Source: Sipunculus nudus (taxonomy: Eukaryota; Annelida; Sipuncula; Golfingiida; Sipunculidae). From it: a DNA stretch of 64,000 nucleotides. The notes below the pieces were generated by a model. It was not told where the DNA came from. It ran no database searches and saw only the letters and a program-made list of their open reading frames with translations. A program made the position numbers and the translations under genes. The first letter of the stretch is position 1; each line of letters begins with the position of its first letter. The DNA is taken from assembly GCA_026874595.1 (NCBI GenBank), contig CM049306.1, positions 79,138,142 to 79,202,141 of the forward strand, in the 5' to 3' direction. This document shows positions 25,899 to 40,744 of this stretch, piece by piece.

Positions 25899-28800
25899 TA
25901 CAGGAAAGTACGTAGGCCAGTACGATGTACGCCTCTCCAATCACAGTGGACCTGTTGACAGCTCCTGGGCAATATGTAGGACTGGTATATCAGGAGCGGT
26001 TAGCATCAATTACTGCTTGGATCCCAGCATAGCTGTTGCTACAAGTGTTGGTATTTGGAGACGTAACAATTCGAAGACACTACTTGGTCTTTGCAGAGTG
26101 AATGTTTACGGAAATAAAGGTATTAACAACTTCATAGACACGCTAAGATTAAATACCCACATTACAAGATCAACATTAGAACCAACACAAATACCAAAAT
26201 ACATTTAAATTTCACTCTTACCTCGATTTAATCTAATGGTACGTACGTCACTCTAATAAGAAATATAAGACTAATATTCGTGAAACTGGTGTATGTTTAA
26301 TATGATTTAAGTGTGTGAACTCGGTGAATATGGATCCCATTGCCAGTTCAGCTGTGATGGATGTGTAGATAATGACTGCCATGAACTAACGGGACGCTGC
26401 CGAAGAGGCTGTGTCGAAGGGAAAAGTGGGCCTATGTGTAACAAAAGTAATACAAATATAAACTTTTATTTGATTACATATAATAATAGTGTATAGTAAC
26501 TCACAGTATACTTCTGTTCTCTGAAATCCCTGTTATGACATATCCGCTATAAAAGTATATAAGATAAGAATATTTTTTAGCTCAGCTGACTGAAAGTCAT
26601 CTGAGCTATAGCGATCAATCTTTGTCCGTCGTCCGTCTGTCCGTCTGTCCGTCCGTTAACCAGGCAGAAATCGTAACCGCTGAACCTAAAACCTTATAAC
26701 TTAGGATTCTGAGAGGTCCATGAAAATTCTCCTTGGAAACCAGAAATTAGGTCTCTGTTACCCATATCCTTCGAGCTATGGGGCCCCAAAGTACCCCCCA
26801 GAAAAGTCAAAAATGTCATACAAAAACTTCAATATCTCATTAACTACTTGACTGATGGTCATGATTTTTGGCATACATATTGATCATGAGATGTTCCATC
26901 ACTTCCTACAGACTGGTGGCGCCACCTGTATATTTCGATTTTTTACAATTTTTTTTCTCTATTTTTGAGAACTTTAAAAATGTGAACATCTGTTAACATG
27001 GCACAAATCGTAAAGCCTAGACCTAGAATCTTCATTCTTGATACACTGAGAGGTTCCATGAAAAATCTCCTTGGAAACCAGAAATTAGGTCTCTGTTACC
27101 CATATCCTTCGAGCTATGGGGCCCCAAGGTACCCCCCAGAATAGTAAAAAATTTCATACAAAAACTTCAATATCTCAATAACTACAACACTGATGGTCAT
27201 GATTTTTGGCATACATATTGATCATAAGATGTTCCATAAGTTCCTGCAGACTGGTGGCGCCACCTGTATTTTTCGATTTTTTTACAATTTTTTCCTCTAT
27301 TTTTGAGGCGTTTAAAGATGCTGTCATCTGTTAACGTGGCACAAATCGTAACCGCTGGAAATAGAATCTTCATTCTCGACACACTGAGAAACCTATTAAA
27401 AGTCTCCATGGAAACCATAAATTAGATCTCTGTTACCCATATCCTTCGAGCTATGGGGCCCCAAAGTACCCCCCCCCAGAAAAGTAAAAAATTTCATACA
27501 AAAACTTCAATATCTCATTAACTACTTGACTGATGGTCATGATTTTTGGCATACGTATTGATCATGAGATGTTCCATCACTTTCTGCAGACTGGTGGCGC
27601 CACCTGAATTTTTCGATTTTTTACGAATTTAAAAATGTGAACAGCTGTTAACAGTACACAAATCATAAAGACTGGACCTAGAATCTTCATTCTTGACACA
27701 CTGAGAGGTCCATAAAAAGTCTGCATGGAAACCTGAAATAAGGTCTCTGTTACCCATATCCTTTGAGCTATGGGGGGCTCCCAATAACCCCCCAGAATAA
27801 TGGAAAATTTGATAAAAACAAACTGCAACATCTCAATAACTACAACACTAATGGTCATGATTTTTGGCATACATATTGATCAAGAGGTGTTTCATCAGTT
27901 CCTGCAGACTGGTGGTGCCACCTGTATTTTTTCAAATTTTCACAATTTTTTTTCTCTATTTTCGAGACCTTTCAGGATGTAGTTATCTGTCAACAGGGTA
28001 CAAATCGTAAGGACTGGACTTAGAATCTTCATTGTTGACACACAGGGAGACCCATGATAAGTCTCCATGGACACCTGAAATTAGGTCTCTGTTACCCATA
28101 TCCTTTGAGCTATGGCACTCCAAAGTACAGCTCAGAATTATGGAAAATTTGATACAAAAGCTGAAGTATCTGAACAACTAATGCAGAGATCACCATAATT
28201 GTTTTCATGGATATTGATCATGGAGTGTTTCATCAGTTTCTGCAGAATGGTGGCACCACCTGTATTTGTTCGGGTTTTTTTACGATTTTTTTTCTCTATT
28301 TTTGAGACCTTTAAAGTTATGAACATCTGTTAACAGGGCACAAATCATTTAAAACTGGACCTAGAATCTTCATTCTTGACACACAGGGAGACCCATGAAA
28401 AGTCTCCATGGAAACCTGAAATTAGGTCTCTGTTACCCATATTCTTTAAGCTGTATGGCTCCAAATTACCCCCCAGAATAATGGAAAATTTGATACAAAA
28501 ACTGCAGTATCTCAATAACTACAACACTGATGGTCATGATTTTCGGCATACATATTGATCATGACCTGTTCCATCAGTTTCTGCAGACTGGGTGCGCCAC
28601 CTCTATTTTTTTCAAATTTTTACGATTTTTTTTCTCTTTTTTTGATACCTTTAAAGATCGCAAAGATCGCAAATCGCAACAACTGGACCTAGAATCATCA
28701 TTCTTGTCATGCAAGAAGGCCCATGAAAAGTGCCTGTGGAAACTTAAAATTAGGTCTCTGTTACCCATATCCTTCAAGCTATAGGACTCCGAAGTATCCC

Positions 28801-31800
28801 TCAGAATAATGGACAATTTGATACAAAAGCTGAAGTATCTGAACAACTAATGGGGAGATCACCATGATTCTTTGCATGGATATTGATGTTTGTAAGTGTT
28901 TTTATTAGTTTCTGCAGACTGGTGGAGCCACCTGTATTTTTGTGCTCATATCTCGGGAACCGTTTGACCGATCGGGCCAAAATTTTGCATGTGTATAGAT
29001 CTAACATAGCTCTTTATCACACACAAAACTGGTGGCACCACCTGCAACCATTTTTACACAGCGTCTGTCTGTTTGTCTGCCGTGCAATAAAGTCACTCAC
29101 ATCTTGGCAGTGGTTTGACATATCTGCCTAAAATTTTGCAGTTTTATACATCCTGGATAGCTTTCATGATTTTATGACAGGTGGCGCCACCTTTATTCTA
29201 GTTTATGCTGCAGACATCCAAGCTCATATCTCGGGAACCGTTTGAACGATTGGGCCAAAATTTTGCATGTGTATAGATCTCACATAGGTCTTTATCATAC
29301 ACAAAACTGGAGGGGCCACCTGCAACCATTTTTGCACATTTTGCACAGCGTCTGTCTGTTGGTCTGCCGTGGCCTAAAATCACTCATTTCTCTGTAGTGG
29401 TTTGACATAACTGCCTAAAATTTTGCAGGTTTATACATCCTGGATAGCTTTCTTGATTTTATGACAGGTGGCGCCACCTACATTCTAGTTAACGCTGCAC
29501 ATATCCAAGCTAATATCTCAGGAACCATTTGACCGATTAGGCCAAAATTGTGATTGCGTTTAGATCTCACATAGGTCTTTATCATACACAAAACTGCAAC
29601 CATTTTTGCACAGCGTCTGTCTGTTTGTCTGCCGTGGGCTAAAATCACTCATATCCATGTAGTGGTTTGACTTTTCTGCCTCAAATTTTGCATATGTATA
29701 CAACTTGGACAGCTTTCTGGATTTGTGGTAGGTTGCACAACCTACATACACATTTAGGCTGCATACATCCATGCTAATATGCAACATACCTCACTCTGTT
29801 TCCCCTTGCCACTCAATCCATGCCTCACTTCACTCTGATTTTGGCAGATACACGTAGTCACTTGTCGGCTACCCGTATTCTAGTTTTTAAAGTTTACACA
29901 TTTTTTCTCTATTTTTCAGATATATAAATACAGACTAAATCTTGGCCTGTTGGTTAATCTGTTTGATGCATCAGTTTAATGGATATCTACCATTCTGATG
30001 ATAAAATTTCCTTTTGTGAATCTCTTCCCAGTCAGCTGAGCGTCATGACCCATGGGTCACTTGTTTAGTTAATATCTTTGTTAAATTGTGTACTTGTAAG
30101 TGTTACCGAATGTCATATTTGTATCATGATAGTGCGGTATAGCTTTAGTAATTGGATATTTAGTGTTCATTCATCGTGGAATCCCATTATTCATTTTCTA
30201 GGTTTATTTAATTACCTTATTACTGTAGTCCGCATATCAAAGTAATGCTGTCTAATCAATAGTTTGTGCACCAAAATTTTGTTGATTTTATTACATGAAT
30301 AATTTTGAACGTGTAATATTTTTGTATATAAAATAATTTTAAGTAGTTAATTACATTAATGCTAGCGAAGCCTTATGTATCTTAGACTGTACGTCTAGAG
30401 ATGGCAGTTGTGGTGGTGCCCCCTGTTTGGAAAACTGTCGTGGAGCCTGTCATTCTAAGGATAACTGTACTGAATGCAGAGATGGTTACCACGGAAATAA
30501 ATGTCAACACAAATGTCATGCCAACTGTTTCCGCAAATGTCAACAGAGTGATGGAGCATGTTACAACTGCACAATGAACTTTTATGGAGCAAAGTGCAAC
30601 GTTAGCTGTCCCAAAAACTGTGTAGCAGGCTGCAGCAAATATAACGGTCACTGTTCTGAGTGTAAAGAAAATTTTCATGGACCAATATGTACAGGTACAA
30701 AGTAAAGTCTTTTGGATGTGCAACTTTATAAAATATTAAATGAACACATCTATGTTAGTTTAGTGATGTACATAACTTTAATATGACCATTTTCGGTTTC
30801 CGAAGAAGCGTACTTTCAAGAAGCATTTTCATAATTCTTTTCAAGCAATCAAATTGTCACTACATGTTCCGCCGATAACATACAAGCTTACGAAAGATCT
30901 CAGTTATTTTTATAATTAGACATTTTCTTGTCAGATTTATTCATAGGAAATATAGATTACTAGGGGTCCTTTCCTATATTTTCGTTCAGATTGTATTCCT
31001 CGAATGTATGGTGGCCTTTGTGACCAGCCTTGCCCAAAACATTGCAAAGACAAGTGTGACAAAACGATTGGAAGGTGTTTCGATTGTAAGCCAGGTTTCC
31101 ATGGTGACATGTGCAACAAAACATGTGGCAAAGGTTGTGATGGTAATGGTTCTTGTAATCAGGAGGACGGTACCTGTAGCTGTATAGCTGGTTATAAACC
31201 GACCTTATGCACAGGTAATAGAAAATGAAAACTCAACATAAGTATGAAAAAAAATATACATTTAATAAGGGAGAACAAGAATAAAACTTCATACTTTTGT
31301 TTAAAAACTATGCAAAAGTTAAAGAAGGCATTTTTGTTATTAAACCCCAAAATCCCTCCCCTTGACTTGTGGTTGTGTAAGAAAACTAGTGCGAACTTTT
31401 GTGTATTGATGAGAATTTTCTCCGTCAGCAGTTTACTCGCCAGAACGTACCAACAAAAATGTCCCCTTAATGTACCTATTATCGCACACTTCCGCCACAC
31501 TGTCGTGCCATTTCCTTCATCCTTGCGGTCTCGTTTTCATATTTTCATCTGAGAAAAGAAGAACGAGAGGGGCAAGTACATGTAATACAGAAAAGCTCAC
31601 ACTAGTTTACTAACAAAACCACAAATCACGGGGAGGGATTTGGAGGTTTTATAACGAAAACCCGAACGTAAGCGTTTTCTGTACTAATGTAGAATGACAG
31701 AAAACCCATAGGGAGGGGAGATACAACCTTTAAAGGTTGAACATGATCTTTCGGAGTAGTGTATAGAGGAGACTTTGCAGGAGCCGATGGAAGCGTCGAA

Positions 31801-34800
31801 GCGGTCGAGGAAGTGGTAGGGAAGGTTGAATGAGGTGAGAAGAGAACCTCCTCACTAGCCGCAACTACAGGCCCCATAGAGGAGAGGCCGGAGTATTGTA
31901 GACACACATCACGAAGCTAATAGGTCTTAAAAGTACAAGAAGATGCCTCACTTGATCAAATGAGAAACAGAGACACCCGACAGGTGTACGAAAGTAGCGG
32001 CGATGGCTCGCGAAACTTTATGCGCCTTAACATGGAATGAAGGAAGGACTTCCTTGGGGAAATGTTCGTGAGCAAGTTTGTGTCTTGTATTCATTTACTG
32101 ATAGTAATGAGACGAATTTATTTTGATGAGGCAACCTATTTGGACGAAATTAAAAATTTCTTCCGCCCCCCCCCCCCACCCCCAATTGAAATAGTGGCCT
32201 TGTGATAATATCGCAGGACACGAACAGGACAGGTCGTGACATCAAAACGGTGCTTTCATTCAGGAAGTGCCGGAATATGCCACGGAACATCAGGTTCATC
32301 GAAATCCTGATTTTTACGAAAAATGAATCAGGTGTAAAAGAAGCGTGGTGGACGAACCGGCCGCGACACTTCGCAATGAGAGGAGCGGATCCACGAAGAT
32401 TTCAACGTGGATGCGGCGGAGCAAGACGTTCAAGGTCAGGGGAGACATCGATCGAACGCAGGTGTGAAGGTCGGCGGCAGCAACTCAGCAGTATCTGGAC
32501 CTGAGAGGAATGTACGTACGTAGACTGGTAAGCTAAGCTGCGTGTCCACTTAAGCTGCGTGTCCACTAATGCGGTATGGATACGGATGAGGATGCTGACG
32601 CGTTTTAAATCGCGCATAAGGAATAAAGAAGGCGTGTGTCCACTTAGCGGTGCTGAGTGCGTACGGCATGTGGAAACGGAGACTTTTTTGTTAAAACCGG
32701 ACAACGTAGCCGCGGTTACGGAAATACATACGGAAACGCATGCGGAGAAATGCCATTTTGTAGAGGGGAAAGAGAGTGAAAGACCTAAAAACGCACTGAC
32801 AAACGTATCTAATGGATACACACAAAACAAATCCGCATACATATCCGCACCGCACACTCACCGCATCCGCACAAGTGGACAAGCGGTTTTATGCGGTACG
32901 GATACGGACTCGGATGCGATTTAAATCGCGCATATGGAATAAAGAAGGAGTTTGCCCACTTATGCGGTGCGGAGTGCGTGCGGCGTGCGGAAACGGATAC
33001 GTTTTTTGAAAACCGGACCATGTAGCCGCGGGTACGAAAACGCTTGTGGAAACGTGCCAAAAACGTTTTCGAAAAACCATATTCGTTTCCGCACGCCGCA
33101 CCCACTACACAAGTGGACACACTCCTTCATTATTTCATATGCGCGATTTAAAACGTATCTGCATCCGTACCTCATAAGTGGACACGCAGCTTAAGACCTT
33201 CAACAGAAAGGAACAAACGTGGAGAAACGAGAGATCAGTTGCTAGGCAACAGAGAATATGTAAGAATTAAGCACATCAAATACTGACGAAAAAAAGAACT
33301 CGGTTGCTGGACGTCAGATAAGGACGTTGTCTAAGGCCATAACCTAGATGACCACAGCGAGAAGAAGCCGTTCTGTCCCGTGTCGAGGAAAGAATAGCCT
33401 GAGAAGTGACGTAAAATAAGGTTTTATGTAAAAAACAGAATAAGGAGAAGGGAGTGAGGGTGATCCTAAGACAAGGAACCCAGGCTAACCGTGATAAGTA
33501 TAGCTGACGGAGAAAATTCTCATTAATACACAAAACGCTCACATTCTGGTTTACGTAATAAAACATGTCTACTCTAGGTGTTGATGTTGGCGGAATGGGT
33601 CGCTGTATTGTTGTATTACTGTATTTTTGCATTGTTCCACTGACCAAATTAAATAGATTTTGCATAAAGAAAAAAATAGACAATGTAACCGCAGATTTTG
33701 TTACTCTCTGTTTTGCAACCAAAATAACGTTATAAATGTATCCTAGACTGTGCAGAAGAGAGGTATGGACCAACATGTAACAATATCTGCTCACATAATT
33801 GTTCGGCTGGCTGTGATAAGGACAGTGGGGAATGCCTGGCCTGTCCACGTGATAGATACGGGGAGAACTGCGACAAAATATGTTGGCCTGGTTGTGAGAA
33901 AAGCAGTTGTTTAAATGATAATACCTGCAAATGTAAAGAACACTTACAAGGAGATAGATGCGAAGGTACCTCACATTTTACATGTTTACGTTAACTTTCG
34001 TTAACTTATATACCCTGTTTAATATTTAAATAAGGGCGACCTTTTTTGCAAGAAAACTGGCAGTATGTTGATACTTTATATAAAAATGGATACCTTTTGA
34101 AAGGATAAAAATACCAAAGAATCAGATACATTAATTGTATAATATTTCGATAACATTTGTAATATAAAATTGTATTGAATAGGTATGAAATATCATAATC
34201 CCTTTTATATTCACTAGAATAACTTTAACTAATGACTTAAATAACTTTCAAATGAATAAAAACAAACCAACATGTACATATACACATATTATATATGTAT
34301 TTCAGTGCAAGGTTTGACGGGAAAACAAGCTAATACGGCTGTTCTGGTGGCTGTCCCAGTCATATGCGTTATCATCATATCTGTGTTGGCGGTATTGCTT
34401 ATTGTATGGTTCAGGTCAGCAATAATGCCTTAACACTACTCAGTGTTATCATATGTTTACACAAAATAGTATACTGAGCTGAATTCCTGCCCAATATGGT
34501 CTACAAATACAAAATAAATGTTAAAAATGTATGTGAAAAGCGCTAATAAAATATTTATAAAAAAACAGAACATTTTCTATTGTTAGTCCAGTGTGGTCAC
34601 ATGAAGTCAAAGTTATGAATAGTTTGTTGATTTCTCTCAGGAGAGGAAGACCAAGGTTCTGGAAGAAAGGGGATCCAGGAAATCCATTCCTCGGTAGGTC
34701 AAATACCTGGTGAATGTACTAACTGAAGTTCATGACGGTTTTCTAGACGGTCACAATAAACTAAACTGTCTGTCAACATTACGTTCTTTTACTATATCTA

Positions 34801-37800
34801 TTTTAACAAATAACGCAATGCCATAGAACCAGTGCAAAACTCGACTCAATATTGTGATTTATTATAAGAATCTTTGGAATATAAATCAATTGGACTAAGT
34901 TGTATTGTAGAAAAGTTTCTTTTAATTTAATATACTGGACACACTTACAATGGAGAAGCAGACGTACTCTCTCTCTGTTATATGCTTTTATTGCATTTCT
35001 GTGTATCTAGAAAATCATATGAATGCTGCTTTTGAGGTAAACGGAGATACTGTGGATGCAATTCCATCTTACCAAAATCTTTCATCCTGCATCGCTGTTG
35101 CCGCCTTTCCAAAACATGTCGAAGCTCTGACAAAGACAATGTACGGATTTGATCAAGATTTCAAGGTGAGTATACGTCATTTTATTGTAATTCAAAGAAA
35201 ACATACAAAAACTATAGAAGTAGTCAGAACGTCATGCACATATTCACAATGATATATGCACTTTCATTTTGCAATATATGTGGTTTGCAGCATGTATCAT
35301 ATGAAATAAAATATATAAGGTATTCAATAAATTAAACCGTCCGTTTAACGTTTTGTTCGGAAGGATATTCCTGCAAATCCAATACATTCTTGGGATGTTG
35401 GAGTACTACCCAAGAATTTCCGAAAGAACAGGTTCACAAATGTCATTGCATGTGAGTACATTTCAGTCCGTCCTATCATGGGGGCTCATTCTTTTTTTTA
35501 TATTTCCTAATATGTTCCGTTAAACGTCAACGGGTCAGGTCCTTTTAAAAATATGGGGGGGGGGGGTTTGGTATTTAATCTAAAAGAAAATCATTAAATT
35601 TTTTTTTCGGAGAGTCACACTTGACAAAAATGCTTACCTCTCGGCAAGGTAACTTTATAATATAATGTAAATACCCTTCAGCTTTAACTATCTGTTTTTT
35701 TATAACCATAGAATGTTATCATGTTGAGATGCACAAGTGAAATCACAGACATAGCAATCTCTTTTTTTTTACTCTTCAGATGATCACAGCAGGGTAAAGC
35801 TGGCCACAAATGGTGACGATGACTATGTGAATGCCAGTTATATGAATGTGAGGCCACCATTATGATATTATTCAAGTATTAATATAAACTCTCATATATA
35901 GATGTATATGTAAATATAAGATGACCATGCATATTGTATACTTTGATTTCCTTCAGCGATCCCGCTTAACGTATATTATGCTCATATGCATTTGGTCAAA
36001 CAAGAAAATATACAACCATATTCTTCTCTGTTATAGGAGCAATCTAATTTTCTAATGATATCGTTTAAAATGCGGATAGGCTATAAACTGACCTTGTTAT
36101 TTACTTCATGAATAATACTATATATTTTTAATACTTTTTCAGACACCCGAAGCCCCAAAAAAGTTTATTGCAGCACAAGGTGTGTACAACATATTCATTT
36201 AATTTGCTTGTATGACTACCGAATCTTTTGCGATGTTTCTCTCAGACATTCGGCTTAAGGTGTAGGGTATGGAGTTCAGGGAGAGATATGCCAATTAACT
36301 ACAAATATTTGTTTCTTAGATGTAAATAGTATTATATAGATCCGACATGCATACAATATTGTTCATGGTATCTATATCAGGTATATTCTTATTTCTTCTG
36401 TTCATATATATTTTATTTGCTTTATCGTTTGACACAATCCATTCCAGAGTCACTTTGCTGACTTAAAAAATATCCGATATCACTACCAAATGAATCGATA
36501 TATTTATATATTAGGATGTGAACACGGTGTTAAACACATCTGCATTCCTGAAAGCAGATGCGATATATTTTTTCTGTTTGTTTTCAGGGCCCAAACCTGA
36601 ATCTGTTGATGACTTTGTGTTGATGCTGTTTGAACAGGGAGTCCCCCTTGTTGTCATGGTAACAAATCTAAAAGAGAACAAAAAGGTAATTATTGTAGTA
36701 TCCAAAGTGGATATCTTATCTTTATAGTACAATGATTATTGCCTGATGGAAGTTTTTGTAGAGAAGATATATGTGTAATTGCTGATATTTGTAAGAACTG
36801 ATTATCTGAAAGTCATGTACATCTACGCTTACCTTCTTTAGTCAAAATGCGAGAGGTATTGGCCGACCGACGAGGGCGAGGAAGAAATATTTGGGGAGGT
36901 TAATGTTAAGATGACATCAGAGACTAAGATGCCACATTACATCAGTCGTCAGCTGATCCTGGAGAAGGTATCATCCATTGAAGTTTACATGAAAAGACCC
37001 GGCCACATATTAGGGCATTTGTTTAGTTGTATATAAGGCCATGTCTAACATTATGTTTCACACAAGTTGCAACATGTTCCCCAAACAACCCAGTTTCTGT
37101 CTTAGTGACTTCACAGTGGCCCTTTTTCTTGAGTCTAATTTTAACTGCTCTCAGCGTCTCCTTCAATCCTGTAATCCTATTGGATAACGCCCAACAAATG
37201 TAACCTGATACCGTGTAACATATCACATGAAAATAGAACGTTCTTTTTCTTGAAACATTTTACTGAAGACTGGAAACATATGACATTTACCCGCACGTAT
37301 ATGCAACATTACATGTTCCACAACCTGTTATGCGACACATTCCCTAGTGTGGGATTTTTTTTTATATTAAGAAGTTTTCATTACGTAGTTATTTTGAAAT
37401 CAGATTTTGGACGTCATATAAAAACCAATATCTTAATCAAAGGCTAAATACCATGACTATAATCAATGTAGGATTATGAGTGTAGTTGCACATTTGTAAA
37501 AATATTTAAGAAAGCGGTGTAAAAGTATATACCACAAAGAGTTTTAAATCTTATACAGGATGAAAAGACCCATGAACTGACCCAGCTTCAATACATCTCT
37601 TGGCCCGACCATGGAGTCCCAACAAATGCCGCTTCTTTCTTGAACTTCCACGAAGAGGCTGCTAAACTGTACGCCTTCGACAAAGGTCCAACAGTGGTGC
37701 ATTGCAGGTAGCTATACAGCGCACCTAGGTTGATAATAAAATTCAGTGATTAGACACCGAAAATACTTGGTATACCAAAAAACAGTTAGAGTTATCCGCG

Positions 37801-40674
37801 CGAAACTTACTGGAGACAATGATTTATTACAAGAAGTCCAGTAGGCAAATCGACATTGATTAAATAATAAATCAATATTTATCATCATTATTGAAACAAT
37901 ATTAGAAAGGCAATGTATTTAAAAATTGCTTCAACCTTGAATCATCAACATTGAGAGAATTATTTCAAATCAATAATGATTCAATATTGACAACTTGTCA
38001 AAATTTAAGACTGAATTACTAGTGAAAATTCAACATTGATTCAATGTTGAAACCTAGTTGATCATCAACATTGAATCATCAATGTCAAATCAGCATTGAT
38101 TTAATTTTGAAAATGAGTTGAAAACAGCTTTGCATCATTTCAATTTGTTTTCAATATTGAAACGTTGAGTGCCTACTGGGAGGTGCATTAATTTAAAATC
38201 AAGCAGAATCGTAACCCTGCCTCGATTTGATGGTAACCTTCTTCATTAATCATTTTGTGCCACAAAAAGTCCATCCTGTGTGCAGAACTCGTATGACTAA
38301 ACCCATTGAGCAATACAGACAAAAGAAAATAATGGGAGTTTACTCAGAAGAAACCTGCTAGGTGTTTCATTTTTAAACGTAGAATATTACCTATAAGCTT
38401 TCTTTTATTGCTTCTGTCTTCCAGTGCCGGGGTCGGTCGAACCGGTACGTTTCTGGCGATGGACTATCTTTTACAACAAGCTGACGAAGAAGGGAAGATC
38501 GACATTCCTAAGTACATAAACGAAATGAGAGACAAGCGTGTCTTAATGGTGCAAAGTCTGGTCAGTGTTTCTGTCATGTTTAATATCACATAACAAATAC
38601 CTGACTGGAAATGAAAAGCAGAATGGAGATATTAGAATAACAAAAATTTCAAAATTTTGCTCCCTTTTTAATTCCAAACACGCACATTTTCAGATTCGTT
38701 ATCCTTACTAGCTACCTATCAATTACTTGCAAAAGGGATTAATTTTGATTCAGAAGTTACCATTCCGAAAACCATGTACTTTCCCCAAGAATGTTTTGTC
38801 TATCTCGCTTAAAAGAACGCAGCTCATACAGTATGCCTGAATATATTTATATGAACCTCATAAAAATGTCTCACTTTAACTTAACACTTAAACTTAAAAC
38901 TTAAAAAAACGAGAATGTACCACTTATTTACCTTTGCTTTTCTTTTACTGATTTAAAAGCTACAAAGGTAATTACATCTTGACGAACGTAAATGAATTCG
39001 GAGATACCTAATGAAGCATTGAAGATTTATTTGATTTATTGAAGGTGCAAAAATTCTTATTGTTATCCATGGTTACATATGAACCAATGTTTTGCTATAT
39101 TACATTTATCTTGATGCTTTGCGTGATTTATTTAAAAGAGTCAGTATGTATTCATCCACGAGTGTTTACTGGAGGCTCTGCACTGCGGCAAAACGGTGTA
39201 TCCAGTGGACACTTTCAATGCAGAAGAGCTCTTGTCCTCACAGGACCTGGCCACCCAGTATGAGGTATATACATAGATGTCTGTTTGTTTGCTTTTTTCA
39301 AATCAGGTAATGGTCAAGGTCATAATTAAAGACTGGTAGGAGGTTGATATATCATTGTTGTATTTTTTTCCTTACTCTACAACTCGCTTGATATCGGATT
39401 TTTTTAAAACGGGTAAACACATTTACTATGGTTTTGATTCAGTAGGTTGATGTGAAATTTTATATAAATAGGAAAATGTCTGTGCAACGGCAATTCTTTG
39501 ACAACGCCAAACAGCTGGAACCCCCCCCCCCCCCCCCTATTTTCCTGATTCCTACAAGGACCGAGGATGCATGAAGAGTATTGACAACATTGCAATATCC
39601 ATCATATTTCAAACTGATTCTTAAATTTATTTGATCATTGTAGCATTTTCATCTTCTTCTCCCACCGTTATCTATTTGTGAAAGAGTAATGTGACACTGG
39701 ACATCAAGGAAAACGTTAACGTTAATAAATATTTTAGCTCTGGGATCAGTATTTCGTTAGACCCATGATGGCTTTATTTACATATTTGACAGTAGCAAAT
39801 ATTTCAACTAAATCTACCTGTAAAAGCACGTGTGATATCAGTAAGATAACATTTTAGATGCTGGATATCATGAAAATACCGGTGTGGCCCAATGACGTTG
39901 AAAACGGATCAATATTGAACAAGCATAAAGACCGCGAAGGAACACCAGTTCCAAGAGACAGTCGGCGTCCAGACTTGGTCACTGTGGTCAAAGGGCATGA
40001 CGAATACATCAACGCAGTACTTGTTCAGGTAACCAGTATTATTTAAACCAGTCAAGAACTGCATCCTGAGAACCTAGCAGGAAGAAAGTTATTTTGCATT
40101 TCATCACTGAGAACAAATTTATGAGTCTCCGGATGTGACTGTGAATACTGTGGTTGGCGTCAACTTCGCGGGGTTCAAAGATCACGATCTTTACAGTTTC
40201 ATTGTTTCGTGAGGGTTTCATTTTCGCGATCTCGCAATATGAACAAAAACTACAAATAAATAATTGTTATAGGAATTAATTGCATAACATAATGCGCGCG
40301 TAACATCTTAATAATTGAAAGTCGAAATAATTGTTCATTAATGACATTTACTTTTCGCATTGCCTTACAAGTTGAACATCTTGTTTACAGTTGTTTTATT
40401 TTCGCAATAGTTCCCTTAATAATTCGTAAATATCGAGATTTTGTAAACCTTCGAAAACAGAGGCAACTACAGTATATAGTTCAACACCATCCACCCCTCC
40501 TGATCACTTCTAATCCCCTGACATCACGAATGTAGTACCATTGAAACTGTCGTCACGAATGCAGGATTATATTTTTAGTGCCTGTTTTGTTTTTTTTTTT
40601 TTTTTGTTTTGTTTTGTTTTGTTTTTTTATTTTGGTCTGCATCGAACAATAAGAGACCAACAGTAAAATAACAT

Positions 40675-40706
<32 letters not shown>

Positions 40707-40708
40707 AA

Positions 40709-40744
<36 letters not shown>

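Noticed and set aside
27197-28846. Several 60-100-codon frames on both strands with similar peptides
   Set aside because: They repeat because the DNA is an internal tandem array of the intron 15 element; no family recognised and each copy is interrupted.
32402-33175. Cluster of frames on both strands rich in Arg and Val
   Set aside because: They lie in the TTAA fold-back element, whose inverted modules create mirrored frames on the two strands.
33276-33974. 232-codon minus-strand frame opposite exon 18
   Set aside because: Shadow of the real plus-strand exon and its intron. No domain, while the plus strand gives an in-phase EGF exon with both splice sites. The 113-codon frame opposite exon 16 (30382-30723) is the same.
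34950-35252. 100-codon frame read as a separate small protein
   Set aside because: The middle part is exon 21 of the receptor; the frame runs on into intron sequence on both sides of good splice sites.
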